DNA of 64,000 nt from Euglena gracilis (taxonomy: Eukaryota; Euglenida; Euglenophyceae; Euglenales): contig CP154955.1 of NCBI GenBank assembly GCA_039621445.1, positions 8,668,241-8,732,240 on the forward strand, written 5' to 3'. Every line of letters begins with the position of its first letter. Within the stretch, counting starts at the first letter, position 1. A model generated the notes under the pieces. The model was not told the origin of the DNA and ran no database searches. It was given only the letters and a program-made list of their open reading frames with translations. This document shows, one piece after another, positions 51,635 through 61,848 of this stretch. Made by a program: the position numbers and the translations under genes.

Positions 51635-52610
51635 GGGGGGGGGGTGCCCCGTGCCGTGACACATGCTCTCGGGTCGGAAGGAGTTCCCCCGGCACCACTA
51701 ATTCAGAAGAGAGAGTGAGAAGGAGTTTGCAAAAGGAGGGGGGGTCGCTGAGCTCTTATCTCTTTAGAGTAAGAGCGAAGCTTACCACCCCCCCCCCCAG
51801 ACCCCCCCCTGACCCCTGCCCCCCCCCCGCCCCGCTCCCTCCCCCTGAGTAGGCCCGGGCACCCGCGGATTATCGATGTGACCTGATTTCCGGACCCGAG
51901 AAGTTAATAGCCTATAGGTTAGGAGAGGGTCCCTAGTTTCTCCAGGGCCCGCACTTTGCCCGCTCCCCGCCCGTCCGGAGATCTGGCCCGAGCAAAAAAG
52001 TTTGTCAGCCGTTTTTCTTTCCAAAGAAATTTCATTGGACAGGCAAAAAGGGTCATTTTTGGGGTCAAAAAATCGAAAAAAACAAAACATCTCGAAAACG
52101 CTGGGGAGTTGAGAAAAAGGAAAGAGTACCTCATTCCACAACTTTGGGACGCCCTATCCACCGGTATGCGCGGTTTGGGCCAACTCCCCGCCTGGGCCGA
52201 GATATGGCCGATTTGTGGTTTCGCCATGGGGGAACTCTGCCATTTGGAGCCCAAAACGGGCCAAAAAACCAGTTTTTGCAAAATATCTCCAAAATGGTGG
52301 GGAGTTGGGAAAAAATGTCCGGCGACATAATTTGAAGCCCTTGGAACGCCCTATCTACTGGTATTTTGATTTCCCCGCAACTCCCTGCCCAGCCCGAGTT
52401 CTGTCCATTTTCCGCCAATTTGGACCATTTTGTACACTTTTTCCATTGTCCGACTTAGCCGTTTTCGGGCCAAAACGTCGAAAAAAATCGAAAAAAAATT
52501 TTGCCCAAAAGCATGTTTTTTGGCTTCCTGAACCCGGAAAAAGTGTTTTCGAGCCGAAAATTGGCGTTTTCGCCCCCCCCCCCCCAGCCCATCACGGCCA
52601 TCATGGTCAT

Positions 52611-54985
52611 GATGCGCATCATGGCCCATGATGCGCATCATGACCCATGATGGCCATCATGACCCATGATGGCCATCATGACCAATGATGGCCATCATGA
52701 CCAATGATGGCCATCAAGACCCATGATGACCATCGTGACCCATGATGGCCATCATGACCAATGATGGCCATCATGACCCAGGATGGCCATCAAGACCAAT
52801 GATGGCCATCCTGACCAATGATGGCCATCATGACGCATGATGGCCAGGATGACCCAATGATGGCCATAATGACCCATGATGGTGATGGCCATCATGACCC
52901 AGGATGGCTGGCCATCCAGAACAATGATGACCATCATGACCCATGATGGCCATCATGACCCATGATCAAAGTGGCGTCCCTCTGGAGGTGCCTGGAAGGA
53001 AGGGGGCGGGGGGCGGGGGGGGGGTGAGGCCCCGCCCCTCCCCTCCCCCTGCCCCCCTCCCTCCACAGACCTCCCACCCCCCTTCCCCTCTCCCCCCTAT
53101 CCCCTCCCCCGCTCCCCAATAACAAAATCCTTTTGTGTGGCGGACGTGGCACAAGGTAAAGGTGGCATGGGTAAATAGTGTGGAACATGTCACCCAACGG
53201 GGTGGAACATGTAGCAAACATGTTCCACCCCATTGGGGCAGCAAACGGGGAGGGTGTGAGGGGAAAATTTTTCCATTGGGGTGTGTTGAGGTAAACAAAA
53301 AAATGTATATTTTTGTGGGGGTATGGGGGCAAAAATGAAAAATATTTTGGGGGGGGGATGGGGCGGGGGCAGAAATAAAAAAAATCACATCGTGACCAAT
53401 GATGGCCATCATGACCAATGATGGCCATAATGACCCATGATGGCCATCATGACCAATGATGGCCATAATGACCCATGATGGCCATCATGACCAATGATGG
53501 CCATCATGACCAATGATGGCCATCATGACCAATGATGGCCATCATGACCAATGATGGCCATAATGACCCATGATGGCCATCATGACCAATGATGGCCATA
53601 ATGACCCATGATGGCCATCATGACCAATGATGGCCATCATGACCGATGATGGCCATCATGACCAATGATGGCCATCATGACCAATGATGGCCATAATGAC
53701 CCATGATGGCCATCATGACCAATGATGGCCATAATGACCCATGATGGCCATCATGACCAATGATGGCCATCATGACCCATGATGGCCATCATGACCAATG
53801 ATGGCCATCATGACCCATGATGGCCATCATGACCAATGATGACCATCATGACCCATGATGGCCATCATGACCCATGATGGCCATCATGACCCATGATGGC
53901 CATCATGACCCAGGATGGCCATAATGACCCATGATGGCCATCATGACCCATGATGGCCATCATGACCCATGATGGCCATCGTGACCAATGATGGCCATCA
54001 TGACCAATGATGGCCATCATGACCCATGATGGCCATCATGACCAATGATGGCCATCATGACCCATGATGGCCATCATGACCCATGATGGCCATCATGACC
54101 AATGATGGCCATAATGACCCATGATGGCCATCATGACCAATGATGGCCATCATGACCCATGATGGCCATCATGACCAATGATGGCCATCATGACCCATGA
54201 TGGCCATCATGACCCATGATGGCCATCATGACCAATGATGGCCATAATGACCCATGATGGCCATCATGACCAATGATGGCCATCATGACCAATGATGGCC
54301 ATCATGACCAATGATGGCCGTCATGACCCATGATGGCCATCATGACCAATGATGACCATCATGACCCATGATGGCCATCATGACCCATGATGGCCATCAT
54401 GACCCATGATGGCCATCATGACCAATGATGGCCATCATGACCAATGATGGCCATCATGACCCATGATGGCCATAATGACCCATGATGGCCATCGTGACCA
54501 ATGATGGCCATCATGACCAATGATGGCCATAATGACCCATGATGGCCATCATGACCAATGATGGCCATCATGACCCATGATGGCCATCATGACCAATGAT
54601 GGCCGTCATGACCCATGATGGCCATCATGACCAATGATGACCATCATGACCCATGATGGCCATCATGACCCATGATGGCCATCATGACCCATGATGGCCA
54701 TCATGACCCATGATGGCCATAATAACCCATGATGGCCATCATGACCCATGATGGCCATCATGACCCATGATGGCCATCGTGACCAATGATGGCCATCATG
54801 ACCAATGATGGCCATCATGACCCATGATGGCCATCATGACCCATGATGTCCATCATGACCCATGATGGCCATCATGACCCATGATGGCCATCATGACCAG
54901 TGATGGCCATCATGACCCATGATGCGCATCATAACCCCTGATGGCCATCATGACCCATGATGGCCATCATGACACATGATGCGCC
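52611..54985 (+). repeat. 19-bp palindromic satellite (two blocks)
   Basis: The unit is GACCAATGATGGCCATCAT, with A/C variation at the fifth base and rare GATGCGCATC units. The 14-base core ATGATGGCCATCAT is a perfect palindrome. Blocks lie at 52611-52976 and 53387-54985 with unrelated sequence between. About 100 units in total. Confidence 0.95.
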
Positions 54986-55098
54986 GGGCCGCCGGCCGGG
55001 CTGCCGGGCCACCGGGCCGGGACGGGCCACCGGGCCGCCGGGCCACCGAGCCGGGCCGGGCCGCCGGGCCGCCGGGCCGGGCCGGGCCGCCGGGGTGG
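54982..55098 (+). repeat. GC-only minisatellite (GGGCCGCCG)n
   Basis: Units of GGGCCGCCGGGCC and CACCGGGCC directly after the 19-bp satellite, at the right end of X-b. A short relative is at 58806-58835 at the equivalent end of X-d. Confidence 0.85.
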
Positions 55099-55181
55099 TC
55101 TCCCAAAGAGCTCAGCTCTACACCCTGGTCACTGAGCTCTTATCTCTTTAGAGTAAGAGCGAAGCTTACCACCCCCCCCCC

Positions 55182-57475
55182 CAAACCAGGTTTTGAATAG
55201 TGCTGAGCTCTTAATAAGCGCGCACCCACCCCTTCATTGACCCCTCCATACATACCGGCGCACTCCATGGAGCTCTTTTGCCTGAAATCCATGGTTTTGT
55301 GCCAGAAACAGGGCGCCAGTGGGTCGAAAAACGCTCATATTCGGCTCAAAAACAGTTTTTCTGGGTCCGGGAGGCCAAAAAACATCGTTTCGGGCAAAAA
55401 AAGTTTTTTGATTTTTTTCGACTTTTTCGACCCGGTTTTGACCCAAAATCAATGGGTCGGCGGCCCAAAACGGGGCGCTGGCGGGTCGAAAAACGCTCGT
55501 TTTCGGCTCAAAAACAGTTTTTCTGGGTCCGGGAGGCCAAAAAACATCGTTTCGGGCAAAAAAAAAATTTTCGATTTTTTTCGACTTTTTCGACCCGGTT
55601 TTGACCCAAAGTCAATGGGTCGGCGGCCCAAAACGGGGCGCTGGCGGGTCGAAAAACGCTCGTTTTCGGCTCAAAAACAGTTTTTCTGGGTCGGGAGGCC
55701 AAAAAACATCGTTTCGGGCAAAAAAAAATTTTCGATTTTTTTCGACTTTTTCGACCCGGTTTTGACCCAAAGTCAATGGGTCGGCGGCCCAAAACGGGGC
55801 GCTGGCGGGTCGAAAAACGCTCGTTTTCGGCTCAAAAAAAGTTTTTCTGGGTCCGGGAGGCCAAAAAACATCGTTTCGGGCAAAAAAAAATTTCTCGATT
55901 TTTTTCGACTTTTTCGACCCGGTTTTGACCCAAAGTCAATGGGTCGGCGGCCCAAAACGGGGCGCTGGCGGGTCGAAAAACGCTCGTTTTCGGCTCAAAA
56001 ACAGTTTTTCTGGGTCCGGGAGGCCAAAAAACATCGTTTCGGGCAAAAAAAAATTTTCGATTTTTTTCGACTTTTTCGACCCGGTTTTGACCCAAAGTCA
56101 ATGGGTCGGCGGCCCAAAACGGGGCGCTGGCGGGTCGAAAAACGCTCGTTTTCGGCTCAAAAACAGTTTTTTTGGGTCCGGAAGGCAAAAAAACATCGTT
56201 TCGGGCAAAAAAAAATTTTTCGATTTTTTTTCGACTTTTTCGACCCGGTTTTGACCCAAAGTCAATGGGTTGGCGGCCCAAAACGGGGCGCTGGCGGGTC
56301 GAAAAACGCTCGTTTTCGGCTCAAAAACAGTTTTTCTGGGTCCGGGAGGCCAAAAAACATCGTTTCGGGCAAAAAAAAATTTTCGATTTTTTTCGACTTT
56401 TTCGACCCGGTTTTGACCCAAAGTCAATGGGTCGGCGGCCCAAAACGGGGCGCTGGCGGGTCGAAAAACACTCGTTTTCAGCTCAAAAACAGTTTTTCTG
56501 GGTCCGGGAGGCCAAAAAACATCGTTTCGGGCAAAAAAAAAAATTTCTCGATTTTTTTCGACTTTTTCGACGCGGTTTTGACCCAAAGTCAATGGGTCGG
56601 CGGCCCAAAACGGGGCGCTGGCGGTCGAAAAACGCTCGTTTTCGGCTCAAAAACGGTTTCTCTGGGTCCGGGAGGCCAAAAAACATCGTTTCGGGCAAAA
56701 AAAAATTTTTTCGATTTTTTTCGACTTTTTTGGCCGAAAACGGCGAAGTCGAACAGAGGGAAAAGTGTACAAAATGGCCTGAAATGGCCCAAATTGGCCA
56801 AAAAAACGCCCGTATCTCGGGCTGGGCGGGGAGTTGCGGGGAAACCAAAATCCCAGTAGATAGAGCGTTCCAAGGGCTTCAATTTAGGTCTGTGGACATT
56901 TCCTTTGATTTTGCATCATTTTGGAGAAATTTTGAAAACATCGATTTTTTGACCCCCCACCCCCCGAAAACGGCCAAGTCGAACAAAGGGAAAAGTGTAC
57001 AAAACGGCCATCTGCGCCGAAAACGGCCGTATCTCGGGCTAGGCGAGGAGTTGCGGGGAAATCAAAATACCGGTGGATGGGGCGTTCCAAGGGCTTCAAA
57101 TTAGGTCTCCGGACATTTCCTTTGATTTGGCTTCATTTTGGAGATATTTTGAAAATTGACATTTTTTGGCAGTCCAAAGGGGGGGGGGGCTCATCCAGGG
57201 GGGCGGGTAAATCCTGCCGAGTTTGGACCCCTTCGCGCGTGAATAACTTGGGCCTGGCGGGGAGTTGGGAGTCAAACCCAGGTGATTTGGAAACTAGGAA
57301 TCCAGTCGCTCGCGACTGAAAAAAAAAATTCCGGGAACCGGGCCGGGATCATGGCGATAATCCGTCGGTTCTCCTGGTGGCCCCGACCCGGGGGGGGGGG
57401 GGGGCCGGGGGGCCGAGGGGGGGGTTTCGACGGTGGAAAGCTTCGCTCTTACCCATAAAGGGATAAGAGCTCAGC
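55182..57475 (+). mobile_element. Composite repeat family X, copy X-c, containing the 162-bp array
   Basis: The left end is AAACCAGGTTTTGAATAGTG then GCTGAGCTCTTAATAAG; the right end is AAGCTTCGCTCTTACCCATA then GGATAAGAGCTCAGC. It has the same layout as X-a and X-e, but the first module is expanded into an array at 55290-56745. Confidence 0.72.
55290..56745 (+). repeat. 162-bp tandem repeat, nine copies
   Basis: Units begin near CAATGGGTCGGCGGCCCAAA and include GGGTCGAAAAACGCTCG, AAACAGTTTTTCTGGGTCCG, CATCGTTTCGGGC and TTTTTTTCGACTTTTTCGAC. Spacing measured between units is 161-165 bp, varying in A/T runs. Single or few-copy relatives lie at 9955, 58385-58790 (inverted) and 60600-60930. Confidence 0.95.
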
Positions 57476-58868
57476 GACCCCTCCACTGACCCCCCGCCCC
57501 CCCCCCCCCGAGTAGGCAATGGCACCCACGGATTATCGATGTGACCTGATTTCCGGACCCGAGAAGTTAATAGCCTATAGGTCAGGAGAGGATCCCTAGT
57601 TTCTCCAGAGCCCGCACTTTGCCCGCTCCCCGCCCGTCCGGAGATCTGGCCCGAGCAAAAAAGTTTGTCAGCCGTTTTTCTTTCCAAAGAAATTTCATTG
57701 GACAGGCAAAAAGGGTCATTTTTGGGGTCAAAAAATCAAAAAATTCAAAATATCTCGAAAACGCTGGGGAGTTGAGAAAAAGGAAAGAGTACCTCATTCC
57801 ACAACTTTGGGACGCCCTATCCACCGGTATGCGCGGTTTGGGCCAACTCCCCGCCTGGGCCGAGATATGGCCGATTTGTGGTTTCGCCATGGGGGAACTC
57901 TGCCATTTGGAGCCCAAAACGGGCCAAAAAACCAGTTTTTGCAAAATATCTCCAAAATGGTGGGGAGTTGGGAAAAAAATGTCCGGCGACATAATTTGAA
58001 GCCCTTGGAACGCCCTATCTACTGGCATTTTGATTCCCCCGCAACTCCCCGCCTAGCCGAAATACGGCCGTTTTTCGGCCCAGATGGCCGTTTTGTACAC
58101 TTTTCCCGCTGTCCGACTTTTTCGTTTTCGGGGGATGGGGGGGTTAAAAATCAATGTTTTCAAATTTTCTCGAAAATGGTGCAATATCAAAGGAAATGTC
58201 CGGAGACCTAATTTGAAGCCCTTGGAATTCCCCATCTACTGGTGTTTTGATTTCCCCGCAACTCCCCGCGTGACCCGAGATATGGCCATTTTTCGGCCAA
58301 TTTGGGACGTTTTGTACACTTTTTCCACTGTCCAACTGTCCGTTTTCGGCCAAAAAAAGTCGAAAAAAAAATCGAAAAATTTTTTGCCCAAAACCATGTT
58401 TTTTGGCCTCCCAGACCCGGAAAACCTGTTTTTGAGCCAAAAATGAGCGTTTTTTTTTTGGACCCGCCAGCGCCCCGGTCTGGGCCCAAAATCCATTGAC
58501 TTTGGGTCAAAACCGGGTCAAAAAAGTCGAAAAAAAATCGAAAAAAATTGCCCAAAACGATGTTTTTTGGCCTCCCGGACCCGGAAAAAATGTTTTTGAG
58601 CCGAAAATGAGCGTTTTTCGACCCGCCAGCGCCACGTTTTGGGCCCGAATCCTTTGGACTTTGGGTCACTTTTGGGTCAAAAAAGTCGGAAAAAATCGAA
58701 AAAAAGTTTTTGCCCAAAACAATGTTTTTTTTGCCTCCCGGACCCGGAAAAAGTGTTTTTGAGCCGAAAATGAGCGTTTTTCAACTCCCCAGCCCCAGCC
58801 TGGGCCGAGCCGCCGGCCGGGCCGGGCCGGGGTGGTCTCCCAAAGAGGTCAGCTCTAATTCATACCTG
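57476..58868 (-). mobile_element. Composite repeat family X, copy X-d (inverted)
   Basis: The body matches X-b in the same orientation. It ends in three inverted copies of the 162-bp type module and CCAAAGAGGTCAGC followed by CTCTAATTCATACCTGG. It shares the hairpin block at 57436-57475 with X-c, so the two are fused or abutting. Confidence 0.65.
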
Positions 58869-58873
58869 GTTGG

Positions 58874-60390
58874 GCGCGGGGACGCGGGAAACACTTCCAA
58901 AGAGCTTTCAATCCTTTGTGTTACCATTGTTGGGACAGGTGCCTGTCCATAGCAGCCACCCCGGGGGGGGGGGGGGGGCACAAACACAGACAAAAGGACC
59001 AGAGGCGGACAACAGCGCCAGGCCAGCAGAAGGGATGGAAGGCACCAAGCAAACAGCCACAGTGCACCAGAGGAGTGCACACAGGGGTCGGGTCGAAAGT
59101 GCCGTGCCCCCCATCCTCGGGCCACTGCTACGAGCCAAGCTCAGGGGGGGGTGGTGGGTCGGGTGTGTGAGGGGGACCCGGCCAGGTGGACCCTCAGGGA
59201 CGTGCCGAGGGGTGAGAGGCGGGTGGGACGGCAAAGGTAAAGGCGGGGGCCGGGGCGGGGACTGGGGCACCAGGGCACCGCCAACCAGCGCCAATGGCCC
59301 AAGCAGAGATTTGTTCAAGTTTCGTGACCCGGCGGGGGGGTCCCAACCAAGCCCCCCCAGCGGGGGGGGGGGGGGGGCAGGCTGAGTGGGCACCCCACCA
59401 AAGGCGGGGTTTTCTTTTATTTTCGGCACAAAGCACCGAAAATTTTTTTACCAAAATTGACCCCCCAAAAGTTTGGTCCCCCCCCAAGCCCCCCCCCCAG
59501 GGGTGGGTGGGTGGGTGAGTGGGTCCGCCCCCCCCCCTGTCCCCCCCGGGTCCTAAACAAACCATCTGGGCCCAACCCAGGCTCAGGGATTGGGGATTCA
59601 TTCTTGCGCATTGCCACTTGTTCAAACGTGGGCAGTCGGACCCCCAGGCACACATGGCAGTCGAGTGTTGTTGTTGGGAATCGCCAGGATTTGTCCGGGC
59701 CATAGATTCGCTTAGTGACCCCCCCCCGAGGGGGACTTTTTCCTGGGCTCAAACCCACCCCACCACTTGTTTCAAAAACCCACCGACCCACGACCCCCCA
59801 CCCAGGAGGGTCAACCAGTCCCACCAGGCTCCCGCCACCACCACGTGCACAGACAAAAAAGGGCCAGAGGCGAAAAACAGCGCCAGGACAGAAGAAGGGA
59901 TAAAAAGGCACCAAACAAACAAACCACAGGGGGTCAACTGCCCACTCACCCACCCACCCAAAGTAAAGTCAAAATCGGTCGAAAAACGCTGAAATTTTTA
60001 TCTGGCCTGGCCTTCAGCCTGGCCAAAATCTGACCCATGGCGCACCCCCCCCCCTGTGTGCACTGTGGCTGTTTGTTTGGTTCCTTTTATCCCAAATTTC
60101 CGGCCTGGCGCTGTTGTTCGCCTCGGGCCCGTTTTGTCTGTGTACGTGGTACCCCCCCCCCAGGGGGTCCAGAGCACCCTGGGGGCGGGTCACACAGGTG
60201 TGTGATTCTGTGGTCCTGGTCGGGTTTGAGTGGGAATGGCTGGGAATTGTCGCGCATGATTGGGGGTGCTTGATGGGGGAGAGGCAGCACGCGCTGGACT
60301 TTCCAAAAGCTTCTGACCGGCTTGTTTTCAAAAGCTCCTCGCCAGGGAGGGAGGCTCAAGAGGAAGCTTTGTTACATCCTTTGGTTAAAC
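58874..60390. other. Repeat-rich stretch without recognised genes
   Basis: Two direct copies of a CACAGACAAAAA + CCAGAGGCG + AACAGCGCCAGG module (58979-59030 and 59850-59905) and an inverted one (60085-60150). The GGCGCTGTT..TTCGCCTC core resembles family B. Both strands give Pro/Gly-rich chance frames. Confidence 0.45.
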
Positions 60391-61848
60391 GGTAAACCCT
60401 CCCCCCAAATAATACCAGGTTTTGAATAGTGCTGCGCTCTTAATGGGACATGAGGCTGAAAAGATTAGCATTGCAAATTTGGCGTAATTTATAAGTTACA
60501 AATTACACCCTTGCAATTTACGGTGACTTTCAGTGATTTTACGGTAATTTCTTAAACGTTAATGAAATGTTAACCTCCCCATACACCCACACCCGTTTTA
60601 TTGAATTATTTTCGACTTTTTTGACCCGTTTTTTGACCCAAATTCCATGGGTTTCAGGCCAAAAACGGGGCGCAGGCAGGTCGAAAAACGCTCATTTTCG
60701 GCTCAAAAAAAACAGTTTTTCCGGGTCTGAAAAGCCAAAAAACATCGTTTTGGGCAAGAAAAAAATTCAATTTTTTCCGACTTTTTTGACCCCAAATTGG
60801 CCCAAAGTCTATTTGGGGCCCAAATCAGGGGGCGGGGGGTCGAAAAACGCTCGTTTTCGGCTCGAAAACACTTTTCCAGGTCCGGGAGGCCAAAAACCTT
60901 GATTTTGGGCCAATAAATTTTTCCGATGTTTTTGGATGTTTTTCGACTTTTTTGTCTGAAAACGGCAGAGTCGGACAGTGGGAAAAGTGTACAAAACGGC
61001 CATCTGGGCCAAAAAAAAAAACGGCCGTATCTCGGGCCACGCGGGGAGTTGCGGGGAAATCAAAACACCGGTAGATGGGGCATTCCAAGGGCATCAATTT
61101 AGGTCTCCGGACATTTCCTTTGATTTTTGCATTATTTTCGAGACATTTTGAAAATGTCATTTTTGGGCCCAAAATGGCAGAGTCCAAAGGGGGGGGGGGC
61201 CAATCCTACCCAGTTTGGCCCCTTCGCGCGTGAATAACTCGGGCCTGGCGAGGAGTTGGGGGTCAACCCAGGGTGACTCGGAAACTAGGAATCCAGTCGC
61301 TTGCGACTGAAAAAAAAAATTATGGGAACGGGCCGGGATCATGGTGATAATCCGCCGGTTCCCGAGGCGGCCCCAGCCGGGGGGGGGGGGGGCAGGGGGG
61401 GGGGTCCGACCCCCCCTTTTCCCCAGGGGTAAGCTTCGCTCTTACCCATAAAGGGATAAGAGCTCAGCCCCCCCCCCCCAAATAATACCCCCCCCCCTCA
61501 GGGTCTGACATCGGTGACCGAGTTAATACCCCCCCCCCAATCTCGGGCCGACGACCCGGCTTTTGACCTGAAAATGAGGACAAGAATGACAATCTCTGTC
61601 TACAAATTCCGAAAAAAAATCGATTTTTCTGCATCATCTGGCCTCCAAAAATGCCAAATTTCATGAGAAAGTACAAAAAATGACCCCAAAGGAGGGTTTT
61701 GGGTGCTATTTTGGGTCCTGCAGGACTTCGAAAAATTTCGAAAACTTTGGGGTGCAATTACCCCCCCAAATAATACCCCCCACCTCGGGCCGGGACTTCG
61801 GGCGCAAAAATAATATCTTGGGGGGGGTATTATTTGGGGGGTTTAGAA
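60390..61848. mobile_element. Family D element interrupted by family X copy X-e
   Basis: The left remnant TAAACCCTCCCCCCAAATAA ends at 60408; the right part CCCCCCAAATAATACCCCCC resumes at 61476 and ends GGTATTATTTGGGGGGTTTA at 61848. About 16 bases (CCCCCCAAATAATACC) are present on both sides of X-e, so X-e inserted into an existing family D copy. Confidence 0.7.
60408..61468 (+). mobile_element. Composite repeat family X, copy X-e (1.06 kb)
   Basis: The left end is ACCAGGTTTTGAATAGTG then GCTGCGCTCTTAATGGG; the right end is AAGCTTCGCTCTTACCCATA then GGATAAGAGCTCAGC. It has two copies of the 162-bp type module, then GGGGCATTCCAAGGGCATC and GGACATTTCCTTTGATTTT. It is the shortest intact copy. 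Confidence 0.75.

Larger units (their letters stand above)
49031..51742. other. Gene-poor stretch
   Basis: I see no exon that I can defend. A short plus frame near 49230-49350 (CHNGQSDCSRGLIDAESV) and a minus frame near 51290-51420 (FHPLGLCDCYARPGAAGALM) look weakly coding, but no splice pair is convincing. Family G (50840) and B (51566) repeats are present. Confidence 0.35.
51743..55118 (-). mobile_element. Composite repeat family X, copy X-b (3.4 kb, carries a satellite)
   Basis: The left end is GCTGAGCTCTTATCTCTTTA followed by GAGTAAGAGCGAAGCTTACC; the right end is CCAAAGAGCTCAGC then CTCTACACCCTGG. These are the ends of X-a in reverse order. The body 51830-52570 matches 57510-58440 (GGATTATCGATGTGACCTGA, TTTCCGGACCCGAGAAG). 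The 19-bp satellite sits inside it. Confidence 0.7.

Noticed and set aside
52611-54985. CRISPR-like array
   Set aside because: The 19-bp units are continuous with no unique spacers; this is a satellite in a eukaryotic genome.
55237-56859. 540-codon plus-strand frame
   Set aside because: It reads through a tandem array whose unit is 162 bp (54 codons); relatives in family X copies are not open.
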